Below, piece by piece: positions 19,825 to 27,813 of a stretch of 64,000 bases of DNA. The DNA lies in assembly GCA_945904955.1 (NCBI GenBank), contig CAMDPO010000009.1, forward strand, positions 1 to 64,000, given 5' to 3'. A program made the translations under genes and the position numbers. A model generated the notes under the pieces. That model was not told where the DNA came from. It saw only the letters and a program-made list of their open reading frames with translations, and did not search any database. The stretch is from Rhizobium sp. Q54. Its GTDB lineage: Bacteria > Pseudomonadota > Alphaproteobacteria > UBA2966 > CAIVPW01. Numbering within the stretch: the first letter of the stretch is position 1; each line of letters starts with the position of its first letter.

Positions 19825-19855
19825 ACCCCGCCCGCAACGGCGGGGTTTTCGTTTT
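19825..19855 (+). terminator. intrinsic terminator after rpmG
   Basis: ACCCCGCC (19825-19832) pairs perfectly with GGCGGGGT (19839-19846) around a 6-base loop, followed by TTTTCGTTTT. It ends the long plus-strand run of genes and separates it from the convergent pleD, whose stop is a few bases further on. Confidence 0.9.
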
Positions 19856-19861
19856 GGGGCG

Positions 19862-21241
19862 CTAGGCCGTCGCGGGGACGGGGACGTCGGCCACGACGCG
19901 GTTGCGGCCGGCGTGCTTGGCGGCGTAGAGCGCCTGGTCGGCGCGCTCCAGCATGTCCTTGGCCTTGTCGGGCGGCCGCGAGGTGGTGACGCCGATGCTG
20001 GCGGTCACGGCGAGGCGCTGGGCGCCGTTCTGGATCGGGAACGGCTCCTCGGCGATAAACTTGCGCAAGCGTTCGGCGACCATCTGGGCGGCCTCGGCAT
20101 CGGTGTCGGGCATCGCCACGACGAACTCCTCGCCACCGAAGCGGCCGGCAAGGTCGATGCCGCGCAGGCCGCGGCGCAGGCGGTTGGCGAACTCCTTCAA
20201 GACGTCGTCCCCGGCAGCGTGGCCGAAGGTGTCGTTGACCTTCTTGAAGAAGTCGATGTCGAGCATCATCAGCGACGTCGGCTTGCCGCCGGCGTTGGCG
20301 CGCCCGACCAGGTTGTCCAAGTGGCCGGTGAGGTAGCGCCGGTTGTGCAAGCCGGTGAGCGAGTCGGTCACCGCCATGGCGATGCTCATCTGGTACGACA
20401 TGCGCAGCCGGTCCTGGTAGCGCTTGCGGCGGATCTGGCTGCGCGTGCGCGCGATCAGCTCGGCGCGATCGAGCGGCTTCACGATGTAGTCGGCGACGCC
20501 CATCTCGAGGGCACGCACGAGCTGCGGCGTGTCGGCGGACTCGATCATGGCGAGGACGACCGAGTGCCTGGTCGAAGCCATGGTGCGCAGCTGCGAGCAC
20601 AGGCGCAGGCCGTCGGCGGCGCGCAGACGCAGGCTGACGAGGATCACGTCGAGGTCGCCGAGGCTGGCGAGGTCCATGGCGCGCACGGGATCGCCTTCGA
20701 CCTTCACCTCGGCGATGTCGCGCAGGGCCGAGGAGATGGCGCCGGCGTCGGTGGCGACGTCTTCCACCACCAGCACCTGCACCTTGGCGCCGTCCTCGTT
20801 AATCGGCATCGGATCGAGCACGCCGAGCTGGGTCGAGGTCTCCTCGCGCAGGCGCAGCTCGTCCATGGTCTGCTTGAGGCGCACCAGGGAACGCACGCGC
20901 GCGAACAGCTGCAGGTCGTTGACCGGCTTGGTGAGGAAGTCGTCGGCGCCCGCTTCCAGGCCGCGCACGCGCTCGGCCGGCTCGGACAGGGCGGTGACCA
21001 TGATGATCGGGATGTGCGCGGTATGCGTGTCGCCCTTGACGCGGCGGGCGACCTCGAAGCCGTCCATTTCCGGCATCATGACGTCGAGGAGCATGATGTC
21101 GGGCGGCATCGTGGCGATGGCGTCGAGGGCCTGCTGGCCGCTCATCGCTGTGACCACGTCGAAGTACTCGGCGCTGAGCTTCGCCTCCAGCACGCGCACG
21201 TTCGGCAGGATGTCGTCTACGACGAGTACGCGCGCCGGCAT
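19862..21241 (-). CDS. pleD: PleD-type diguanylate cyclase response regulator
   Basis: 459 residues: a receiver domain (phospho-acceptor Asp53 in [11 protein letters not shown]), a second degenerate receiver (about 154-270), and a GGDEF domain. The active site is intact (GGEEF, 369-373) with the feedback I-site RxxD (Arg360 to Asp363). In Caulobacter the orthologue makes cyclic di-GMP at the stalked pole during the swarmer-to-stalked transition. Here it stands without its usual neighbour divK. It is convergent with rpmG and divergent from the DUF3572 gene. Confidence 0.95.
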   Translation of the reverse strand: MPARVLVVDDILPNVRVLEAKLSAEYFDVVTAMSGQQALDAIATMPPDIMLLDVMMPEMDGFEVARRVKGDTHTAHIPIIMVTALSEPAERVRGLEAGADDFLTKPVNDLQLFARVRSLVRLKQTMDELRLREETSTQLGVLDPMPINEDGAKVQVLVVEDVATDAGAISSALRDIAEVKVEGDPVRAMDLASLGDLDVILVSLRLRAADGLRLCSQLRTMASTRHSVVLAMIESADTPQLVRALEMGVADYIVKPLDRAELIARTRSQIRRKRYQDRLRMSYQMSIAMAVTDSLTGLHNRRYLTGHLDNLVGRANAGGKPTSLMMLDIDFFKKVNDTFGHAAGDDVLKEFANRLRRGLRGIDLAGRFGGEEFVVAMPDTDAEAAQMVAERLRKFIAEEPFPIQNGAQRLAVTASIGVTTSRPPDKAKDMLERADQALYAAKHAGRNRVVADVPVPATA

Positions 21242-21377
21242 GGGCCGCTAGTTGGCCCGCGGACGGGAAGCGAAGCGCTGGGGCGACTTGAGCACCGCGA
21301 CAAGACCCTGCATGGTGCAACCGATCCGGGCGAGCGGCGAAGTTGGCCCGCCGCCGAGCAGACGAGGGTGTACCACC

Positions 21378-21680
21378 TTGATTCCCACCCGCCAAGCGAA
21401 GCGGCTGCTAGGGCCGGAAGAGGCCACAACCTTGGCGATACAGGCCCTGGCCTTCGTTGCGGCCGAAGAAGAGGCTTTGGGCCGTTTCCTGGATACAACC
21501 GGGCTGGCGTTGGCGGAGCTGCGCGAGCGGCCGGATGACCCCGTCGTGCTGGGGGCGGTGCTCGACTTCGTCCTGGGCGACGAGACCCTGCTGTTGCGCT
21601 TTTGCGCGGACGTAGATTGCCCGCCCGAATGGCCCGCCCGTGCCCGCACCAAGCTGCCGGGCTTCATGCCGCCAGACTGA
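21378..21680 (+). CDS. DUF3572 protein
   Basis: About 100 residues. The core EEATTLAIQALAFVAAEEEA, then GRFLDTTGL and the DPVVLGAVLDFVLGDETLLL block, fits DUF3572, a small alphaproteobacterial family of unknown function that is often near pleD. I chose the TTG at 21378 because GAGGG lies about 10 bases upstream and it gives the usual length; an ATG at 21312 in the same frame would add 22 residues. It is divergent from pleD and followed 14 bases later by a ROK kinase. Confidence 0.8.
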   Translation: MIPTRQAKRLLGPEEATTLAIQALAFVAAEEEALGRFLDTTGLALAELRERPDDPVVLGAVLDFVLGDETLLLRFCADVDCPPEWPARARTKLPGFMPPD

Positions 21681-21694
21681 TGCCGCGACGCTAA

Positions 21695-22606
21695 ATGCCA
21701 AGATTGGGCATCGACCTGGGCGGCACCAAGATCGAGGGCTTGGTCCTCGATGATAACGGCGGCGAGCGCGTGCGGCGCCGTGTGCCGACGCCGCGGGACG
21801 GCTATGACGCCACGGTGCGCGCCATCGCCACACTGGTGTCGGGGCTCGCCGAAGAGGCGGGCGTGGGTGGGAACGTTCCGGTCGGCGTTGCCATTCCCGG
21901 CACCATCTCGCCCGCCAGCGGGTTGGTGAAGAACGCCAACTCGACCAGCCTGATCGGCCACCCGCTCGATCGCGACCTCGAACGGGCGCTGGGGCGGCGG
22001 GTGCGCGTCGCCAACGACGCCAACTGCTTTGCCCTGTCCGAGGCCGTGGATGGAGCCGGCGCAGGCTACGAGGTGGTGTTCGGGGTGATCCTCGGCACGG
22101 GCACCGGCGGCGGCATCGTCGTCGGCGGGCGGGTGCTGACCGGCCCCAACTCCGTGGCCGGCGAATGGGGGCACAATCCCCTGCCCTGGCCCACGCCCGA
22201 GGAGATGCCAGGCCCGGAGTGCTATTGCGGCAAGCGCGGATGCATCGAGACGTTCCTGTCGGGTCCGGGCTTCACGGCGGACTTCCGGCGCGCCAGCGGA
22301 CGCGAGGCCAGCCCGAAGGAGATCGCCACGGCTGCCGGTGCCGGCGAGGTCGCGGCGATGGCGGCGATGGCGCGCTACGCGCGCCGCGCGGCCAAGGCGC
22401 TGGCGAGCGTCATCAACGTGCTCGACCCCGACGTCATCGTGCTGGGCGGTGGAGTGTCGAACGTCACGGCGCTCTATGAGGCCGTGCCGAAGCTGTGGGG
22501 CGAGTATGCTTTCTCTGACGTCGTGAAGACGCCGCTCGTGCGCAACCGCCACGGTGACTCGAGCGGCGTGCGCGGTGCGGCGTGGCTATGGCCCCAGGGG
22601 GCGTGA
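21695..22606 (+). CDS. ROK-family sugar kinase (fructokinase/glucokinase type)
   Basis: 303 residues. The N-terminal phosphate-binding loop is DLGGTK (7-12) and the catalytic base is probably Asp108 in NDANCF. The ROK zinc site is complete: His160 in EWGHNPL, then Cys176, Cys178 and Cys183 in ECYCGKRGC, followed by IETFLSGPG. This form of the motif resembles E. coli Mak fructokinase and bacterial glucokinases, so the substrate is probably fructose, glucose or another hexose. It may be co-transcribed with the DUF3572 gene and is convergent with the pentapeptide gene (3-base gap). Confidence 0.92.
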   Translation: MPRLGIDLGGTKIEGLVLDDNGGERVRRRVPTPRDGYDATVRAIATLVSGLAEEAGVGGNVPVGVAIPGTISPASGLVKNANSTSLIGHPLDRDLERALGRRVRVANDANCFALSEAVDGAGAGYEVVFGVILGTGTGGGIVVGGRVLTGPNSVAGEWGHNPLPWPTPEEMPGPECYCGKRGCIETFLSGPGFTADFRRASGREASPKEIATAAGAGEVAAMAAMARYARRAAKALASVINVLDPDVIVLGGGVSNVTALYEAVPKLWGEYAFSDVVKTPLVRNRHGDSSGVRGAAWLWPQGA

Positions 22607-22609
22607 CGG

Positions 22610-23758
22610 CTAGGTCTTCGTAACGCCGATGCCCTCGGCGCCCACGGCCTCCGACCAGTCGACGTGGTTGACGTCGGCTTCGAAGAAGTTGGCGCCGCGC
22701 ACGTTGGTGGCCGCCATCTTGCCGGTGAGGTTGCCCTTGGGGTCGCGCAGCTCGACCGGCTTGAGGATGGCGTAGGCGAGCTTGGCGCGCGCCAGGTTGG
22801 CGCCGATCATCTGAGCGCCGGACAGGTCGGCGCGGCGCAGGTCGGAATTCATCAGGTTCGCCTCGCGCAAGTCGGTCAGCACGAACTGCGCGCCGGTCAA
22901 CACGGCGTTCGACAGGTTGACGCCCTTCATGCCGGCGCCGCTCAGATAGATGCCGGCGAGGTCGGCGCCGTGCAGGTCGGCAAACTCGAGGACCGCGCGG
23001 CTGCCGTGGGTGCCGCCGGATTCGGACCACACGACGTGGTCCCGGACGGTCTTCTGGATGTCGGGCGGCAACTTGGCGATGCCTAGACCGGCGGCGTCGC
23101 GGAGGTCGGCGGTCTGCAGGTCGACACCGACCAGGATGGCGCCGATCAGGCGCGCGCCGTTCAGCTTGGCCTGGCCGATGTTGGCGCCGGTGAGGTTGGC
23201 GCCGGCGAGATCCGCGCCGCTCAAGAACGCCGAGCGCAAGTCCGCGCCGGACAGGTCGGCACCGCGCAGATCGGAGTTCGGCAGCATCGCCTTCTTGAGG
23301 TTCGCTTCGCGAAGAGACGCGTTGCGCAGCTTGATATTGTCCATCTTCGCCTTCTCGAAGTTGGACTGATCCAGGCTGGTGTCGGACAGGTCGGCGGTCT
23401 GCAGATCGTTCGAGCCGCGCACCACGCCGGGCCGCAGATCGGCGCCGCGCATGCGGGCGTTGTGGAGCAGGCTGCCGCGCAGGCGAATGCCGCGCATGTC
23501 GGCACGCTCGAAGTTGGCGCCGCTCGCCACCGCCTTCTCCAGGTTGGCGCCGTACAGGTCGGCGCCGCTGAAGTCGCCCTGGCTGATGTCGGAGTTGTGA
23601 AAGTCGGCTCCAGAGAGCGTGGCGTCCTGGAGCTTCAGCCCCGGCAGCCGCAGGCCCGAAAGGTCCTGGCCGCGCAGGTCGGCGCGCGCGCCATCATTCT
23701 GGCGGCGTACGTAGCGCTCATGCTTGCGCAGGATGTCGACGAGCTCACGCGGCGTCAC
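22610..23758 (-). CDS. pentapeptide-repeat protein
   Basis: 382 residues, almost entirely A(D/N)LxG-type five-residue repeats in two blocks (about 25-225 and 260-350), which should fold as a right-handed quadrilateral beta-helix. A short non-repeat N-terminus (ELVDILRKHERYVRRQNDG) precedes them. The linker between the blocks (DIQKTVRDHVVWSESGGTHG) looks like a separate element. Some pentapeptide proteins mimic DNA and protect gyrase, but many have other or unknown roles and nothing here points to gyrase. GTG start at 23758. No signal peptide. Confidence 0.9.
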   Translation of the reverse strand: MTPRELVDILRKHERYVRRQNDGARADLRGQDLSGLRLPGLKLQDATLSGADFHNSDISQGDFSGADLYGANLEKAVASGANFERADMRGIRLRGSLLHNARMRGADLRPGVVRGSNDLQTADLSDTSLDQSNFEKAKMDNIKLRNASLREANLKKAMLPNSDLRGADLSGADLRSAFLSGADLAGANLTGANIGQAKLNGARLIGAILVGVDLQTADLRDAAGLGIAKLPPDIQKTVRDHVVWSESGGTHGSRAVLEFADLHGADLAGIYLSGAGMKGVNLSNAVLTGAQFVLTDLREANLMNSDLRRADLSGAQMIGANLARAKLAYAILKPVELRDPKGNLTGKMAATNVRGANFFEADVNHVDWSEAVGAEGIGVTKT

Positions 23759-23873
23759 GACCTGTCCCCCCAGACTACGCTCAGGCGTAGCACGACCTTG
23801 GCTTCAGTGCTTCCGTGGCCTTAGCCGACCCCGCTTGCCGAGACAAGTCGATCGACCACCGAGGACCGACCTT

Positions 23874-24662
23874 CTAGCAGCGCGGCTGGTTCAGCAACTC
23901 GAGGTTCGTGAGCTTGCCGACGACCCGAAAGGGCCCGAAATCAAGATCGAGGGCATCGATGAGGCCGCCCTCGTACAGCCGGAAGCCGAACTCGTGCTCG
24001 GGCAGCTCGCGGCGCCCGCCCGGCCGGTAGTAGGCCTCGCGCACGTTCCACGAGCGCAGTCCGTTCAGGGCAGGATCGATCCCGTCGGCAGGCGGCAGCA
24101 GATCGCTGATCGCCGCGGTGACCGTCATGTAGTTGGTGGGCCCGCCCCCCTGGAAGACGTCCTGGGTCAGCATGCGCTCGCCGCGCTGCGCCGCCAGCAG
24201 CACATCGCGTGAATGCTCGCTCGGGAAGACCGTGCCGGGGTTGAGCTGGAACTTGCCGCCGGGCACCTCGTACGCCACCAGGCCGAAGGTGGCGCCGGTG
24301 CGGTTGGCGCGGCCGGTGTAGGGCGCATCGGGGCGCTCGTTGTAGGTGGCGGTGGTCTCGAAGGTCATCTCGGCACCGTCGGCGCGCTCCCACAGCAGCA
24401 TGGTGGCGCGCGAGTCGGTGACCTTGCCGCCGGCATCGCGGATCAGCGTCTGCATCGCATGGCGGGTGATGGCGCCGTCGCACGCCGTCTCGTAGGCGAA
24501 GGCGATGCGGCCGATCACGCCGAGGATGCCGGGCGAGCCACCCGGGCGCAGCGACAGCGTGAACGTGGCGCGATGGGGCAACAGCTCGGCGGCCACCGCC
24601 GGCATCGCCACGAGTAAACCGACCAGCAATGCCCAGGCCGCGCGAACCATGAGCGCAACCAT
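23874..24662 (-). CDS. eipB: periplasmic envelope-integrity protein EipB (DUF1849)
   Basis: 262 residues. A signal peptide (hydrophobic to about residue 25, cleaved near AVAA/ELLPH) precedes the family-typical ELLPHRATFTLSL. The two cysteines that form the structural disulfide in Brucella EipB are both present: Cys61 in YETACDG and the terminal Cys262 in LNQPRC. In Brucella it binds lipid-like ligands and peptidoglycan components and supports cell-envelope integrity. Two in-frame ATGs (24662, 24650) are possible starts. It is divergent from the GGDEF gene. Confidence 0.92.
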   Translation of the reverse strand: MVALMVRAAWALLVGLLVAMPAVAAELLPHRATFTLSLRPGGSPGILGVIGRIAFAYETACDGAITRHAMQTLIRDAGGKVTDSRATMLLWERADGAEMTFETTATYNERPDAPYTGRANRTGATFGLVAYEVPGGKFQLNPGTVFPSEHSRDVLLAAQRGERMLTQDVFQGGGPTNYMTVTAAISDLLPPADGIDPALNGLRSWNVREAYYRPGGRRELPEHEFGFRLYEGGLIDALDLDFGPFRVVGKLTNLELLNQPRC

Positions 24663-24695
24663 ACCGAGGAATCGGCGCGCGCGCCCGGGCCTAGA

Positions 24696-24756
24696 CGAGA
24701 AGCGCCGGAGGCGCTGGGCGAGAAGCGCCGGGACGCTTCTGCCGGGCGGCAGAAGC
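24696..24756. repeat. tandem repeat plus hairpin in the eipB-GGDEF intergenic region
   Basis: CGAGAAGCGCCGG occurs twice (24696-24708, 24719-24731), 23 bases apart. It is followed by a 9-bp perfect inverted repeat, GCTTCTGCC (24735-24743) with GGCAGAAGC (24748-24756). It lies between two divergent genes, so it could be a regulator-binding region or an RNA hairpin in the GGDEF leader. Confidence 0.6.
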
Positions 24757-24802
24757 TGCCCGATTCATGGTTGGTAAACCACTGATCGGTAAAAGGAATT
24801 CG

Positions 24803-24817
24803 TGGCACGGCACGTGC
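24803..24817 (+). promoter_or_regulatory. weak sigma-54-like promoter before the GGDEF gene
   Basis: TGGCAC-GGCAC-GTGC keeps the invariant GG and GC ten bases apart, but the -12 part is GTGC, not TTGC. It lies 63 bases before the ATG at 24880. It is weaker than the three sites at 33.6-35.8 kb and is offered tentatively. Confidence 0.3.
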
Positions 24818-24879
24818 TGTTCAGAGCCGAGGCGGACCGTATGCCGCCGGAGAAGAACAGCTAGTCGGGGATTGGTTCC

Positions 24880-25590
24880 ATGGGTGCGAGTGCAGTGCAG
24901 CAGGCCGGAGCGGACCAGCAAACACGGATGGGCATCTTGGCGGGACAGATCGTCAACGCCATCTGCCGCCATCCCACCATGTCGCGCGAAGAGCAGACCC
25001 GCCAGCTCGCCCTCCTGGAGCGCGCCCTCACCCTCGTCAAAGGCAGCGAAGAGCGGATGGCGGTGCTCGAGGAGCACATCGAGAGCCTGACCGCACTGCG
25101 CCGCACCGATTTTCTCACCGCCATCCCGAACCGCCGCGCGCTCGAAGAGCGCCTGCGCGAGATCCTGCATGGCGCCAACCGACACGGCGACACCGGCGTG
25201 CTGGTGCTGTTCGACGTCGACCGCTTCAAGGACATGAACGACCGCTATGGCCATGCCGCCGGCGACGAGCTGCTGCGGGCGCTGGCGGAAGTGCTGATGC
25301 AGAACGTGCGCAACACGGACTTCGTCGCGCGCCTGGGGGGCGACCAGTTCGCCGTCCTGTTCGCCCACACCAGCCCGCGCGAAGGCGTCTATCGCGCCCG
25401 CCACCTGCAGACCCTGATGCGCGAGACGACCATCGAGGTCGAGGGCGACCGCATCGCAGTGGAGGCCAGCATCGGCTGCTCCAACTACGAGGCGGGCACC
25501 GACCTCGCCGGATTGTTCCAGCGCGCATCGACTGCGCTCTATCGCCAGAAGCGGAGCCGCGGCCTGCGCTACAGCCGCCTCGCCAGCTAG
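24880..25590 (+). CDS. degenerate GGDEF-domain protein
   Basis: 236 residues. The N-terminal ~70 residues look helical, with a possible short coiled coil (LALLERALTLVKGSEERMAV), followed by a complete GGDEF fold: DFLTAIPNRRALEERL, FDVDRFKDMNDRYGHAAGDE, then the signature. The signature reads GGDQF (153-157): the metal- and GTP-contacting Glu is Gln, so cyclase activity is doubtful. The inhibitory site RxxD is kept (Arg144 to Asp147), so it may bind cyclic di-GMP as a receptor. No transmembrane helix or signal peptide. Divergent from eipB. Confidence 0.88.
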   Translation: MGASAVQQAGADQQTRMGILAGQIVNAICRHPTMSREEQTRQLALLERALTLVKGSEERMAVLEEHIESLTALRRTDFLTAIPNRRALEERLREILHGANRHGDTGVLVLFDVDRFKDMNDRYGHAAGDELLRALAEVLMQNVRNTDFVARLGGDQFAVLFAHTSPREGVYRARHLQTLMRETTIEVEGDRIAVEASIGCSNYEAGTDLAGLFQRASTALYRQKRSRGLRYSRLAS

Positions 25591-25615
25591 CCTTCCCGAA
25601 GTCCCGCGCGACGGA

Positions 25616-25903
25616 GTGTCGCAGGGGCGATGGCACCCGCCCAAGGTTGCTGCGCCGGCGCGCCACGCTACGTGGCCGCCTGCGCACGCGTCGGTGCGCG
25701 CCAGAACCTTCGAGACAATCGTGGATCAGGCGGAACGGTGGCGCGACCGCGCGCAGGCGATGCGCGGCGTCGCGGCGAGCGTGGACGATCCGGTGACGCG
25801 CGACTCGCTGGTTCAGTTGGCCGCGGAGTGGGATCGGATGGCAGTCGAGCGCGCGGCGCCGCAAGACGAAAGGGCCTGTTCCGGCCCGCCGCCAGGGACG
25901 TAG
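25616..25903 (+). CDS. small conserved hypothetical protein
   Basis: 95 residues from the GTG at 25616; an alternative GTG at 25694 would remove a Pro/Ala-rich N-terminus of little conservation. The central DQAERWRDRAQAMRGVAASV and the following VTRDSLVQLAAEWDRMAVE resemble a group of small helical alphaproteobacterial proteins (W-R-x-R-A ... D-P-x-x-R ... A-x-x-Y/W-D-x-L/M-A). The function of that group is not known to me. It sits 25 bases after the GGDEF gene on the same strand. Confidence 0.6.
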   Translation: MSQGRWHPPKVAAPARHATWPPAHASVRARTFETIVDQAERWRDRAQAMRGVAASVDDPVTRDSLVQLAAEWDRMAVERAAPQDERACSGPPPGT

Positions 25904-25950
25904 CCGTCTCTGGCACCCTTCCCGTTCCCTCGATAAGCTTCGAGCCTTAG

Positions 25951-25988
25951 CGCCCACCGATCCGGTCGGGCCAATCGGGAGGTGGGCG
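25951..25988 (+). promoter_or_regulatory. hairpin over the ribosome-binding site of the Rid gene
   Basis: CGCCCACC (25951-25958) pairs with GGTGGGCG (25981-25988). The right arm includes part of the GGGAGG ribosome-binding site and the first base of the GTG start at 25988, so folding would hide the start. Confidence 0.4.
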
Positions 25989-26455
25989 TGGCCGGTAAGA
26001 TCGATGCGCGTTTGCGTGAACTGGGTGTGACGTTGCCGCCGCCCGCGCGGGCGGTGGCGAACTACGTGCCGTTCGTCCATTCCGGGGCGCTGGTATTCAT
26101 CTCGGGGCAACTCCCCACCGAAGGCGGCACGCTGCAGTTCACGGGCAAAGTGGGCGACAAGGTCAGCATCGATGACGCCAAGCGCGCCGCGCGCCTGTGC
26201 GCCATCAACATTTTGAGCCAGGTCAAGGCGGCGGCCGACGGCGACCTCGACCGCGTGCGCCGCTGCATCAAGCTGGGCGGCTTCGTGAATGCCGTGACCG
26301 GCTTCAAGGAGCACCCGCAGGTGCTGAACGGCGCCTCCGACCTGATGGCCGACGTGTTCGGCGAGGCGGGGCGTCATTCCCGCTTTGCGGTGGGCACCGA
26401 CTCCCTCCCCCTCGACGCCTCGATCGAGGTCGACGCGATTTTCGAGCTCTCCTAA
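25988..26455 (+). CDS. Rid (YjgF/YER057c/UK114) family protein
   Basis: 155 residues from the GTG at 25988, chosen because GGGAGG lies 5 bases upstream; the GTG at 25982 lies inside that site. Rid proteins hydrolyse reactive enamine/imine intermediates released by PLP enzymes and form trimers. Family blocks are LVFISGQLPTEGG, AARLCAINILSQVKAAADGD, VRRCIKLGGFVNA and the closing LPLDASIEVDAIFEL. The N-terminal IDARLRELGVTLPPPARAVA is typical of the longer Rid subgroup (about 150 residues) rather than RidA itself (about 128). The FemAB-like gene follows. Confidence 0.92.
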   Translation: MAGKIDARLRELGVTLPPPARAVANYVPFVHSGALVFISGQLPTEGGTLQFTGKVGDKVSIDDAKRAARLCAINILSQVKAAADGDLDRVRRCIKLGGFVNAVTGFKEHPQVLNGASDLMADVFGEAGRHSRFAVGTDSLPLDASIEVDAIFELS

Positions 26456-26542
26456 TGGGCGACGACGTCGCGACGACGGCGCACGTCCCGCCGGAGGCGG
26501 GCTCCGCCCGCCCAGCGGGCTATCCGCCCGACGCGCGCTAGC

Positions 26543-27706
26543 ATGCCTGCGCACGACGCAATTCGTGCACGCGTCGTGGCTCGAATTGCCGAGGTGAACG
26601 AAAGCGACTGGGATGCATGCGCGGGCGAGAGCAACCCGTTCATTCGCCATCGCTTCCTGCGGTGCGCCGAGGACAGCGGAGTCGTCGGCGGCAAGTCCGG
26701 CTGGAACCCGCACCACGTCGTTCTCGAGGATTCCGCCGGCCGCCTGCTCGCGGCAGCGCCGACCTACCGTAAGGATCATTCGTACGGCGAGTACGTGTTC
26801 GATCACGGCTGGGCCGAGGCCTATGAGCGCGCGGGCGGCAAGTACTACCCGAAGCTGCTGGTCGCTGTGCCGTTCTCGCCAGTGCCGGGACCGCGGCTGC
26901 TGGTGCGGCGGGGACTCGATCCCTTGCAGATGCAGCAGCGCCTCGTCGATGCGCTGCTCGCGGAGACCGAGCGGCTGCGTCTCTCGTCGCTGCACGTCAC
27001 CTTCTGCACCGAGTCCGAGCTGCAACTCATGACCGCGCGCGGGCTCAGCGCCCGCGCCGGCGAGCAGTTCCATTGGACCAATGGTGGCTACGGCACGTTC
27101 GATGACTTCCTTGGCGACCTCGCGTCGCGCAAGCGCAAGGCGGTGAAGAAGGAACGGCAGGAAGCGTCGGGCGGTGGCGCCATCACGATCGAGACACTGT
27201 CCGGCGCGGCCATCACGGCGGCGCACTGGGATGCGTTCTTCGCGTTCTACATGGACACCGGCAACCGCAAGTGGGGCCGGCCGTACCTGAACCGCAAGTT
27301 CTTCCACCTGCTCGGCGAACGCATGGCCGAGGACGTGGTGCTGGTGATGGCATTCAAGGCCGGGGCGGCAATCGCCGGCGCACTCAACCTGCGTGGCACC
27401 GACTGCCTGTACGGACGCTACTGGGGCTGCACCGAGTACCAGCGCTCGTTGCACTTCGAGCTCTGCTACTACCGGGCCATCGACTACGCCATCGCGCACA
27501 AGCTCGGCCGCGTCGAGGCAGGCGCCCAAGGTCCCCACAAGCTGGCGCGCGGCTACCTGCCGGCCCGCACGAACTCCGCCCACTGGATCGCCGACCCCGG
27601 CTTCCGCCCGGCGGTGGAGGCGTACCTGGTTCAAGAGCGCGCCCACGTCGAGGAGGAGATAGAAGAGCTCGCGGAGCACAGCCCGTTCCGGCATCAGGAC
27701 GAGTGA
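26543..27706 (+). CDS. FemAB-like peptidogalycan/peptide N-acyltransferase (DUF482)
   Basis: 387 residues, the Pfam FemAB_like (DUF482) family with two GNAT-like folds. Conserved stretches are NPFIRHRFLRCAEDSG near the start, YGEYVFDHGWAEAYER, LASRKRKAVKKER in the middle and ARGYLPARTNSAHWI near the end. Members are common in proteobacteria, and their acyl donor and acceptor are not established; FemAB relatives add amino acids to peptidoglycan or other acceptors from aminoacyl-tRNA. No signal peptide. It follows the Rid gene by 87 bases on the same strand and is closed by a REP-like repeat. Confidence 0.88.
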   Translation: MPAHDAIRARVVARIAEVNESDWDACAGESNPFIRHRFLRCAEDSGVVGGKSGWNPHHVVLEDSAGRLLAAAPTYRKDHSYGEYVFDHGWAEAYERAGGKYYPKLLVAVPFSPVPGPRLLVRRGLDPLQMQQRLVDALLAETERLRLSSLHVTFCTESELQLMTARGLSARAGEQFHWTNGGYGTFDDFLGDLASRKRKAVKKERQEASGGGAITIETLSGAAITAAHWDAFFAFYMDTGNRKWGRPYLNRKFFHLLGERMAEDVVLVMAFKAGAAIAGALNLRGTDCLYGRYWGCTEYQRSLHFELCYYRAIDYAIAHKLGRVEAGAQGPHKLARGYLPARTNSAHWIADPGFRPAVEAYLVQERAHVEEEIEELAEHSPFRHQDE

Positions 27707-27720
27707 GTGGCCTGGCCTCA

Positions 27721-27760
27721 GCCCCCTCTCCCGCTGCTTGGCGGGAGCGGGTTCTCGGGG
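27721..27760. repeat. REP-like palindromic element after the FemAB-like gene
   Basis: A pyrimidine-rich run GCCCCCTCTCCCGC passes through CTCCCGC (27728-27734), which pairs with GCGGGAG (27741-27747) over a 6-base loop, then GGGTTCTCGGGG. It is related to, but shorter than, the 5556 and 59976 elements, and again sits 3' to a gene. Confidence 0.55.
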
Positions 27761-27813
27761 CGGCGGGCGTTTGTTAGAGTCGTGGGCCGGGTGATATCCC
27801 CGGGGCGGGGTAC

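Noticed and set aside
22610-23758. Pentapeptide protein as a Qnr/MfpA-like gyrase-protection determinant
   Set aside because: Pentapeptide repeats alone do not show this; the length, linker and context differ and there is no resistance-gene context.
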